From: an uncultured Eubacteriales bacterium
GTDB taxonomy: Bacteria; Bacillota; Clostridia; Christensenellales; CAG-917
DNA length: 5,312 bases
Assembly: GCA_900549225.1 (NCBI GenBank)
Contig: URNP01000050.1
Location: 1 to 5,312, forward strand
Direction of reading: 5' to 3'
Shown here piece after piece: positions 1 through 5,312 of the stretch. Below the pieces are notes generated by a model. That model did not search any database. It was given only the letters and a program-made list of their open reading frames with translations, and was not told where the DNA came from. The first letter of the stretch is position 1, and every line of letters starts with the position of its first letter. Made by a program: the position numbers and the translations under genes.

Positions 1-1115
1 GCGCAATCGCAACTTCGCTATGCTTTGCGTTTCTTCCCAAAACCGACTATATGGCGTTGGCGATTGCGGATATGCTTTTCATTCTCACGTTGATATTCTT
101 TGCAACGCCCTACTTTTGCAATCTGTTCGGCTTTACGTCGTCAAAAATTTTGGACAAACTTCCTAGGCAAAACTTTTCAAGTGTGGCACTCAGGACTATT
201 CGCCGCAACGACGGCTTCAAAAACATGACGAGAATCGTCACCGTAGGCGCGCTCATTCTCACTTGCATAGGCACTATGCTCGACGCGCTCAACGTTCAGG
301 TCAAATACGTTTCAAACGTGCTTGACTTCGACTTTGCCGTAATCGCGCCGAGCAACGCACGCATAGAAGACGATTTGCAATCTATCGACGGCGTAAAAAA
401 GACTTCGCGTTGCTATTTCAAATTTTCCTCGTCGGCAGGTTACGTAGGCAACAACGTTCTTGCGTTTGAAGACGACCCCGGCAAATATCTTCACCTCGAA
501 GGCAAGGGCTACGTTCCGCGCGGCAAACTCGAGGGCAATCAACTCATAATAACCGAGGGCATAGCCAGGGCGTACGACCTCAAAGAAGGCGATTTGACGT
601 CTTTCGTGGTCAATCACAAAGAGCGTGAGTTTCAAATCGCGCAGATCATAGATTTCCCCTTGCCGTTCCTTATCGTCGACGCAAAGTATTGCGAACTCGA
701 CTGTTATCTCATCGTCGTTGACACGGAAGACGAAGCAAAAGAAGCCGCCTACAAGCAGATTCAAACTACCTATTCCCAAAAATTCTATCCCGTCGTCACC
801 ACACGTTATTTTTTGTCGAAAGGAGTCGAAACCAAGTTCATCGAACTCGGATTTTCCTTCGTATATATCATCTCCGCATTCGTAGCGTTCGGCATATTCA
901 ACAGCGTAATCGACAACGTAAGAAAAAGACGCAAAGAATATGAAATTCTTGCGTCTTTGGGTGCAACCAAGGGCAAAATCGCGGGGTTGATTGCCGCCGA
1001 ACTTGCCGCTTCTGTTTTAATATCCGCAATAATCGTCACTGCGGCATATTTTCTTATCACGCAGTTGATTTACGCCGCTTCGCTGACGTACTGCGTAGGA
1101 CTAAAAGTCATTTAA
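1..1115 (+). CDS. FtsX/MacB-like ABC transporter permease, 5'-partial and apparently short at its C-terminus
   Basis: The reading frame (codons from position 3) is open to the left edge, so the gene begins outside the window; the ATG at 51 is internal, inside a hydrophobic stretch. Counting from that Met: a membrane helix at about 1-25 (end of a first permease half), a linker with basic residues (ALRTIRRNDGFKN, 46-58), a helix at 61-80, an extracytoplasmic domain of roughly 185 residues (82-266), a helix at 268-288, a basic cytoplasmic loop (RKRRKEYEILASLGATKGKI, 291-310) matching the FtsX coupling segment between TM1 and TM2, and a helix at 312-341. The protein then ends at VGLKVI. FtsX domains normally have one more helix and a short tail, so about 40-60 residues seem missing. 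Family role: membrane subunit of an ABC system that moves lipids, peptides or antibiotics, or signals across the membrane, paired with an ATPase not seen here. The substrate cannot be told. The stop overlaps the convergent gene at 1112. Confidence 0.85.
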   Translation, partial: AIATSLCFAFLPKTDYMALAIADMLFILTLIFFATPYFCNLFGFTSSKILDKLPRQNFSSVALRTIRRNDGFKNMTRIVTVGALILTCIGTMLDALNVQVKYVSNVLDFDFAVIAPSNARIEDDLQSIDGVKKTSRCYFKFSSSAGYVGNNVLAFEDDPGKYLHLEGKGYVPRGKLEGNQLIITEGIARAYDLKEGDLTSFVVNHKEREFQIAQIIDFPLPFLIVDAKYCELDCYLIVVDTEDEAKEAAYKQIQTTYSQKFYPVVTTRYFLSKGVETKFIELGFSFVYIISAFVAFGIFNSVIDNVRKRRKEYEILASLGATKGKIAGLIAAELAASVLISAIIVTAAYFLITQLIYAASLTYCVGLKVI

Positions 1116-2458
1116 TCGAATTTCCAAAGTCTGTTTTCGCCGCGCTTGATTTTTCCTTTACCGTTCTCGAATTTCTCGTTTGCTTCGAGCGACGCGGCAA
1201 CTTTGTCGTAGTCGATATAGTAGTCGGTTTTGTAGTTTGCAAGCACTTCTTTGGCATACGTCGGCGTGATTGAAAATTCGCCGTTTCCGCTTATTTCAAC
1301 CAGCGTACCGCCCCTTTGATCTCCGTAATCGTCGATTCTTTCAAAACTCACGTCCGACCACTTGTCGTAATCGTTTGAGAGGTTTCCGTGGGTCTTGTGT
1401 GTAGTGCGATAGTTGTGCGAATATCCCGAATGTTGTCCGAAAGTGAGGCGCACGCCCTCGTAGTTCACCGAAAAATCGTTATCGTGATGATGGCACATAA
1501 ATATCGCCGTCGTGCTTGCAAGTTCTTTCACGACGGGGAAAATTCTCTCGTTTTCGGGCATATCTCCGTATTTAGAGGAGTAGTTGCCCTCGAAATAGTG
1601 CCCGTAAAAATAGTCGGAAGTCGGATTGCCGTTATTCCACGCCTTCTGCCACGCCTCTTTGAATTCGGGGATACCCACGTGGTTGAAAATCATACTTTTC
1701 ACGACGTTTTCTCCTCTATCCTTGCCGAGTTCTGTGTCCGAAATCGCGTTTATGGTGTCGCGATACCAATTCACCTGATTTGCTGTCGGCGTGTAGTTAT
1801 AATTTTTATCCTTGTCGAAAGTGCAGTCGAAAAGGCAGAGCGTATACACGAGTTCTCCCGAACGCTTACGCACGTTCACGAAGTGGTTTCCGTCGCCGTC
1901 GAGGCACTTCTCGTCGGTATTGATGAGGCAATGCGGATATTTTTGCGACATATACGCAATGAGTTTTTCCTTCGAGCATTGTCCCGTTTTAGAATCGACC
2001 TCTGCCTTCGGACTCGTCCATTGCGCGTCGCAGTCGTGATTGCCGAACGTAAACGTCCAAGGCGTATTCAGCCTCTCGAAAATCTCGGCGTACTTATCGA
2101 AGTACGGCGTAGACGACTTCAAAAACAAGTCGTTCATCACGAGATCTCCGTTGATGATGACAAAATCGGGCTTCGTCGTTTTCACGAAATCCTCAACGAA
2201 CGCGTACGTCTTATCGTTTCCGGGGCTTCCCACCACCTTATACTTTTCGTACACGTCCACTTGCGGATCGGACAACACCATAATTTTCACGTCCCTATCG
2301 TCGGGAACGTAAATCGTAGCGTATCCGTCACTGCTCTCGCCGGCCTTCGCGAACGTAGCAGGCGTTGACTCCTTATCGCACGCCGCCATAACGGCGCACG
2401 CCGCAATCAACGCAGCGACCACGAGCAATATAGCAACGATTTTCTTGAATTTTCTCAT
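1112..2458 (-). CDS. Lipoprotein calcineurin-like metallophosphoesterase (Dcr2-like)
   Basis: A complete protein of 448 residues. The N-terminus is a lipoprotein signal: basic MRKFKK, a hydrophobic core (7-26) and lipobox candidates at Cys27 (MAAC, followed by Asp-Lys) or Cys21 (IAAC); Cys27 is preferred. The mature enzyme would be anchored on the outer membrane face. Metallophosphoesterase motifs occur in order: SDPQ (63-66, Asp64), NGDLVMND (103-110, Asp105), GNHD (139-142), NHVGIPEF (259-266, His260) and CHHHDND (322-328, His323/His325), followed by TFGQHSGYS (339-347). NHVGIPEF and HHHDNDF resemble the Dcr2/purple-acid-phosphatase-like branch. Two positions differ from the textbook motifs: Gln66 in place of the DxH histidine, and Cys322 in place of the GHxH glycine. 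Expected role: a two-metal phosphomono- or diesterase; the substrate is unknown. The ATG has a good Shine-Dalgarno site. The gene lies 115 bp downstream of the GH3 gene on the same strand, and its stop overlaps the permease stop. Confidence 0.9.
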   Translation of the reverse strand: MRKFKKIVAILLVVAALIAACAVMAACDKESTPATFAKAGESSDGYATIYVPDDRDVKIMVLSDPQVDVYEKYKVVGSPGNDKTYAFVEDFVKTTKPDFVIINGDLVMNDLFLKSSTPYFDKYAEIFERLNTPWTFTFGNHDCDAQWTSPKAEVDSKTGQCSKEKLIAYMSQKYPHCLINTDEKCLDGDGNHFVNVRKRSGELVYTLCLFDCTFDKDKNYNYTPTANQVNWYRDTINAISDTELGKDRGENVVKSMIFNHVGIPEFKEAWQKAWNNGNPTSDYFYGHYFEGNYSSKYGDMPENERIFPVVKELASTTAIFMCHHHDNDFSVNYEGVRLTFGQHSGYSHNYRTTHKTHGNLSNDYDKWSDVSFERIDDYGDQRGGTLVEISGNGEFSITPTYAKEVLANYKTDYYIDYDKVAASLEANEKFENGKGKIKRGENRLWKFD

Positions 2459-2463
2459 ACTTT

Positions 2464-2469
2464 TCCTTT
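2464..2469 (-). promoter_or_regulatory. Ribosome binding site of the metallophosphoesterase
   Basis: On the minus strand AAAGGA ends 5 nt before the ATG at 2458. It is a near-consensus Shine-Dalgarno site at usual spacing and fixes this start, which also gives a complete lipoprotein signal peptide. Confidence 0.75.
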
Positions 2470-2481
2470 ATTCATATGGTT

Positions 2482-2511
2482 ATTTTGTTTGATATTATCT
2501 TTATTCGTCTG
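2482..2511 (-). promoter_or_regulatory. Possible weak promoter/operator half-site before the metallophosphoesterase
   Basis: The minus strand from 2495 to 2482 reads ATATCAAACAAAAT. It matches 12 of 14 bases of the operator arm plus -10 box upstream of the GH3 gene (5171 to 5158, ATATCAAATACAAT). In the matching position the -10 would be CAAAAT (2482-2487), with a weak -35 CAGACG (2506-2511) at 18 nt. An overlapping alternative -10 is GATAAT (2494-2499), which has no good -35. The second arm of the inverted repeat is absent. The similarity is seen in the sequence; promoter or operator function is inference and could be chance in AT-rich DNA. Confidence 0.3.
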
Positions 2512-2536
2512 TTTGAAGACGGAGCAATATCACCGT
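2506..2536 (-). other. Two overlapping short hairpins in the 115-bp spacer
   Basis: CGTCT (2506-2510) and AGACG (2517-2521) form a 5-bp stem with a 6-nt loop. ACGG (2519-2522) and CCGT (2533-2536) form a 4-bp stem with a 10-nt loop. They share 2519-2521, so only one can form at a time. In the minus direction neither is followed by a U-tract, so this is not a convincing terminator for the GH3 gene. Some read-through into the phosphoesterase gene is therefore plausible. Confidence 0.25.
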
Positions 2537-2573
2537 TTTTGCAGAGGACGAACAACACCCCCGATTATAAGTC

Positions 2574-5093
2574 TTACTTTTTCACCTTCATCAAAAACTC
2601 AATCACTCTCTTTGCCGTTCGTTGAAGTTCGGCACGTTTAAGACCTCCCTTCTTGAGCGATTTGAGCGTAGAACCGTCGTATTTTCCGCGCACTCTCGAG
2701 CCGCCGGGCATAAGCACGTCAACCCCTGCGCGCACCCTGTACGCATTGTCGTCAACGCCCTTGAAGTCGGGATTCTTTGCCTTTTTCGTCCACCAGTCCG
2801 TCATAACGAGATTTTTATACCCCCACTCTTTTCTAAGAATGGTGGTGCAAAGATCGTAATTATGATAGGTATACACTCCGTTAAGTTTGTTATACGACGT
2901 CATCACGGCAAGCGGATTTGCCTCTTTCACGGCAATTTCAAACCCTTTGAGATAGATTTCTCTCAACGCTCTTTCGCTCAATCTGCTGTCGTTGACGTAG
3001 CGGAATTTTTCCTGATTATTGCACGCAAAATGCTTGATGCAACTCGCAACTCCTTGCGACTGTATGCCTCTCACGATTGCGCTTGCGGTCTTACCCGTCA
3101 GATACGGATCTTCCGAGAAGTACTCGAAGTTTCTTCCGCAAAGCATATTTCTGTGGATATTCATACCCGGCGCAAGAAGCACGTCCGAGCCCTTTTCAAC
3201 CATTTCCGCGCCCACGCACTCGTAGAGTTTTTCGGCGAGTTTATCGTTCCATGCCGATGCGATACAAGTGCCGCACGGCAGCAAACTCGCTTTTGTCGCA
3301 AGCCTTATTCCGCTCGGTCCGTCCGTAGCCGTTGCGCACGGCACACCCTTTGCCCTGAGGCTCTCGCTCACACCTCCCAAAACGCCTGCGTTTCCCTCTG
3401 CTCCCAAAGGACTGTTCATCTTCAAATCCCCGTGACAAAGCGCTTCGAGATCCTCGTCCGAGAGTGTGGACACAAACTCGTCAATCGTCGCATCTCCGCG
3501 TTTAACGTCATCAAACGATACGTTTAAGTCCCTGTTTTGTGCAATTTCACTCGGAAAGTCGTTTTCTATTCTTTCTTTCAGATAGCCCTTTTGCGCCGCC
3601 ACCGTCCGATATTTCCACCCGAAATTTTCAAACGCATATCCGAGATTGTTGACGAATATCTCAATCTCCTCGTCGGTGAGCCTATCCATTTTTTCTTTGA
3701 ATTCGGCAAAACTTTCCTTTCCCGTAAAGCCGTGCAAATCGCCGCAGAACGCGCTTGCGCCCTCGTATTTTTCAAGCACTTTCAAGTCCTTTTGCGGCGT
3801 GCAAGCCGTGTGGCATTCGCTCGTGATTTTCTTGTCGAATTTCACCGTTCCAACGTTCTTTGCCTCGCGCACGTTTTCTCCGACGAAAAACTCGTAGTCG
3901 CCGTATTCGAGCACCCAACACGCCTTATATCCCGTCGCGCCTTCCTCGTCGTAGCTCGAGAGTTCGTATTCGCTTATATCGAAAGAAAATTCTTGCTCTT
4001 CTCCGCTTTGAAGGAGAGCGGTTTTTGCATACGCAACCAATTCTCTTGCAGGCTTCACGAGCGTGCCGTCCGCCTTTTTGACGTACACTTGCACGACGGT
4101 TTTTCCGCTTCTGTCGCCCGTATTTTTGACTTTTACCGAAACTCTCGCTCCTCTCCCTGCGCCCTCGACGCTCGCCGTCACGTCAAAAGTCGTATACGAG
4201 AGTCCGAATCCGAACGGGTACAACACCTCTTCCTTTGCAAAAGACTCGAAGTATCTGTACCCCACGAAAACGTCCTCTTCGTAAACGTTGAAGTTCTTGT
4301 ACCCGAATTGATTCGACGAGGGATAAACGTCGTACGTCACGCCTATAGAATCCGTAAGTCTGCCCGACGGATTGACCTTGCCCGAGAGTACGTCGACAAG
4401 CGCGCCGCCGCTTTCCATACCGCCCTGCCAAGCAAGCACGATCGCGGAAATTCTGTCGCCGTAACCGCTTATCTGCTCGAAGTCGATGACGTTGCCCGTA
4501 TCTAGCACGAGCACAACTTTTTCAAACACGGCGCACACCTTATCGAGCATATCGAGTTCGTCGTCCGCAAGATAGAAACTTCCTTTTTTGAGTTTCTGTT
4601 CTCTATCCTCGCCGGCTGCTCTTCCGATAACCACGATAGCCGCGTCGGATTTTTCCCTTGCTTTTTTCACAAATTCGAAATCGAGCGGCATTTCTTCAAA
4701 GCGGAAAGGCCAATGTCCCCAAAATCCCTCGTCGGGAACGTGCTTTTGACACCACTTCTCGTACACTTCGAGAACGTCCTCGTTGATTTTGATATCGTCC
4801 TGATTTTTGAGCGCAATCGCAAACGTATTCTTATACGGCGCTTTCACGTCGCCGCCCGAGCCGTACCCCACGCAAAACCAATTGATTTGCGTGCGCCCGA
4901 ACACCGCAACGTTACTCTCGCTTTTAAGCGGCAACACTCCGTCGTTTTTTAGAAGCACGATACCCTCTGCCGCCGCTTCGCGCGCAGTATCTCTCATAGC
5001 CTTTGACGTCACGCCCAGTTTGTTGCCGACATTATCCCCCGTAGATTGAGAGGTATGTGAAAAGAAATTTACAATTTTTGAAATCAAACTCAT
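2574..5093 (-). CDS. GH3 beta-glucosidase with reversed (permuted) domain order
   Basis: A protein of 839 residues from the ATG at 5093. The GH3 alpha/beta sandwich domain comes first: REAAAEGIVLLKNDG (38-52), GRAAGEDRE (157-165, Glu162 the likely acid/base), NPSGRLTDS (241-249). PFGFGLSYTTF (293-303) follows, then an FnIII-like domain to about 382. A linker (about 414-524) leads to the TIM barrel at the C-terminal end: DGPSGIR (591-597, Asp591 substrate-binding), GRNFEYFSEDP (653-663), KHF (687-689), TDWW (765-768, Asp766 the nucleophile) and AGVDVLMPGG (789-798). Most GH3 enzymes place the barrel first; this order is known from Ruminococcus albus and Butyrivibrio beta-glucosidases. All key catalytic residues are present. 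There is no signal peptide, so it probably acts in the cytoplasm on imported beta-glucosides or oligosaccharides, by a retaining mechanism. The exact sugar is not determinable. A TTG start at 5141 (855 residues) is open but lacks a ribosome binding site and would lie about 10 nt from the predicted transcription start. Regulation is probably through the inverted repeat at 5146-5171. Confidence 0.93.
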   Translation of the reverse strand: MSLISKIVNFFSHTSQSTGDNVGNKLGVTSKAMRDTAREAAAEGIVLLKNDGVLPLKSESNVAVFGRTQINWFCVGYGSGGDVKAPYKNTFAIALKNQDDIKINEDVLEVYEKWCQKHVPDEGFWGHWPFRFEEMPLDFEFVKKAREKSDAAIVVIGRAAGEDREQKLKKGSFYLADDELDMLDKVCAVFEKVVLVLDTGNVIDFEQISGYGDRISAIVLAWQGGMESGGALVDVLSGKVNPSGRLTDSIGVTYDVYPSSNQFGYKNFNVYEEDVFVGYRYFESFAKEEVLYPFGFGLSYTTFDVTASVEGAGRGARVSVKVKNTGDRSGKTVVQVYVKKADGTLVKPARELVAYAKTALLQSGEEQEFSFDISEYELSSYDEEGATGYKACWVLEYGDYEFFVGENVREAKNVGTVKFDKKITSECHTACTPQKDLKVLEKYEGASAFCGDLHGFTGKESFAEFKEKMDRLTDEEIEIFVNNLGYAFENFGWKYRTVAAQKGYLKERIENDFPSEIAQNRDLNVSFDDVKRGDATIDEFVSTLSDEDLEALCHGDLKMNSPLGAEGNAGVLGGVSESLRAKGVPCATATDGPSGIRLATKASLLPCGTCIASAWNDKLAEKLYECVGAEMVEKGSDVLLAPGMNIHRNMLCGRNFEYFSEDPYLTGKTASAIVRGIQSQGVASCIKHFACNNQEKFRYVNDSRLSERALREIYLKGFEIAVKEANPLAVMTSYNKLNGVYTYHNYDLCTTILRKEWGYKNLVMTDWWTKKAKNPDFKGVDDNAYRVRAGVDVLMPGGSRVRGKYDGSTLKSLKKGGLKRAELQRTAKRVIEFLMKVKK

Positions 5094-5098
5094 TTTAT

Positions 5099-5108
5099 TC
5101 TCTGCCTT
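5099..5108 (-). promoter_or_regulatory. Weak ribosome binding site of the GH3 gene
   Basis: The minus strand reads AAGGCAGAGA before the ATG at 5093. The AAGG core is 11 nt from the start, longer than ideal, and the purine run AGAGA is closer. It is modest, but better than anything upstream of the alternative TTG at 5141, where the bases are ATATATGG. This supports the ATG start. Confidence 0.4.
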
Positions 5109-5145
5109 ATTCCCGACAAAGCCTCGACCTTGCCGCGTCAACCAT

Positions 5146-5171
5146 ATATCAAATAATATTGTATTTGATAT
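5146..5171. promoter_or_regulatory. Perfect 10-bp inverted repeat, probable operator of the GH3 gene
   Basis: ATATCAAATA (5146-5155) and TATTTGATAT (5162-5171) are exact reverse complements around a 6-nt spacer. The repeat is 53 nt upstream of the GH3 ATG and covers the predicted -10 box and start of transcription. This is the geometry of a dimeric repressor site. Which regulator binds is unknown, and no regulator gene is in the window. The stem is AT-rich and has no U-tract after it, so a terminator is unlikely. Confidence 0.65.
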
Positions 5172-5186
5172 CCGCCCAAAAGTCCA
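5158..5186 (-). promoter_or_regulatory. Sigma70-type promoter of the GH3 gene
   Basis: On the minus strand a -35 TGGACT (5181-5186, 4/6 to TTGACA) is separated by exactly 17 nt from a -10 TACAAT (5158-5163, 5/6 to TATAAT). Transcription would start near 5151, giving a leader of about 58 nt to the ATG at 5093. The -10 lies in the spacer and inner end of one arm of the inverted repeat, so a protein bound there would block polymerase. Confidence 0.6.
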
Positions 5187-5250
5187 TAGCGAAGTTCAAC
5201 AAATTGAGAAATAACTAATCTAAAAAGGCTCACAACAACTTTAAAATGCA

Positions 5251-5312
5251 ATTCCCCCCCCTTCCTCACGTGTTTCCCCCACCGCCGTTCCCCCTTAAAA
5301 GGGAATCCACGG
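5251..5312. repeat. C-run-rich imperfect palindrome, possible dispersed intergenic repeat, cut by the window edge
   Basis: TTCCCCC occurs three times (5252-5258, 5274-5280, 5288-5294), the first within an 8-C run. ATTCCC (5251-5256) and GGGAAT (5301-5306) are inverted copies framing about 56 bp. Inside are CACGTG (5267-5272) and a short palindrome CCCTT-AA-AAGGG (5292-5303). Composition changes sharply from the AT-rich DNA next to it. It resembles the short C/G-run elements that recur between genes in some Clostridia genomes, but one copy in the window cannot prove it is dispersed. It may also include the end or terminator of a neighbour beyond the edge. Confidence 0.4.

Noticed and set aside
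1388..2368. Long plus-strand open frame (326 codons) opposite the phosphoesterase
   Set aside because: It is antisense to a gene with clear motifs; its translation is rich in Arg, His and Val without domain pattern, as expected of a complementary-strand shadow.
2511..2540. Plus-strand terminator-like stem followed by TTTTT
   Set aside because: The stem needs G-U pairs and no plus-strand gene ends near it; the permease stops more than 1.3 kb earlier.
2564..2569. Perfect TATAAT on the minus strand just after the GH3 stop, as a promoter for the phosphoesterase
   Set aside because: No acceptable -35 lies 16-18 nt upstream (the bases there read about GATGAA). It remains possible but unsupported.
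3537..4505. Long plus-strand open frame (322 codons) opposite the GH3 gene
   Set aside because: It is a shadow of a strongly conserved GH3 coding sequence, with no recognisable motif. The same holds for the open frame at 2622-3527.
5091..5141. TTG start at 5141, adding 16 residues to the GH3 protein
   Set aside because: There is no ribosome binding site, it lies almost at the predicted transcription start, and the added residues (MTRQGRGFVGNKAENK) look non-native; the ATG at 5093 is preferred.
5149..5187. Twelve-codon minus-strand open frame (MDFWADIKYNII) as a leader peptide
   Set aside because: Its start overlaps the -35 box and it ends inside the operator, so it would not be transcribed from the predicted promoter; it also has no ribosome binding site.
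5252..5294. G-quadruplex on the minus strand
   Set aside because: Only three G-runs with loops of 7 to 15 nt; the fourth tract would have to come from splitting the 8-G run, so a stable structure is doubtful.

Overview
The window holds three protein genes, two of them complete, plus the 5' control region of one. The likely source is an uncultured anaerobic Firmicutes/Clostridia-type bacterium, probably gut-associated. This is inferred from gene content: a permuted GH3 beta-glucosidase of the kind known from Ruminococcus and Butyrivibrio, a large FtsX-type permease, and a lipoprotein phosphoesterase. AGGA-type ribosome binding sites and C-runs in intergenic DNA fit this. No rRNA, tRNA, CRISPR array or transposase gene was seen.

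Layout: positions 1-1115 (+) carry the 3' part of an FtsX/MacB-like ABC transporter permease, open at the left edge. It stops just after its penultimate expected membrane helix. Positions 1112-2458 (-) carry a complete lipoprotein of the calcineurin-like (Dcr2-like) metallophosphoesterase family. The two genes converge, and both stop codons lie in the same TTAA. Positions 2459-2573 are an AT-rich spacer with weak hairpins and a sequence resembling the promoter/operator of the next gene. Positions 2574-5093 (-) carry a GH3 beta-glucosidase-type enzyme with its domains in reversed order: sandwich domain, FnIII, then TIM barrel. Upstream, at 5146-5186, is a good sigma70-type promoter whose -10 box overlaps a perfect 10-bp inverted repeat, which looks like a repressor site. 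Positions 5251-5312 hold a C-run-rich, imperfectly palindromic element that may be a dispersed intergenic repeat.

The glucosidase and the phosphoesterase share a strand (115 bp apart) and may be partly co-transcribed or co-regulated: the 14 bases spanning the operator arm and -10 box recur with 12/14 identity upstream of the phosphoesterase. Their predicted locations differ, cytoplasm for the glucosidase and the outer face of the membrane for the phosphoesterase, so a shared pathway cannot be claimed. The permease belongs to a separate, opposing transcription unit. I see no clear evidence of a new multi-gene system. The most notable points are the operator-promoter arrangement, the permuted GH3, the variant metal-site motifs of the phosphoesterase, and the apparently truncated permease at the convergent junction.
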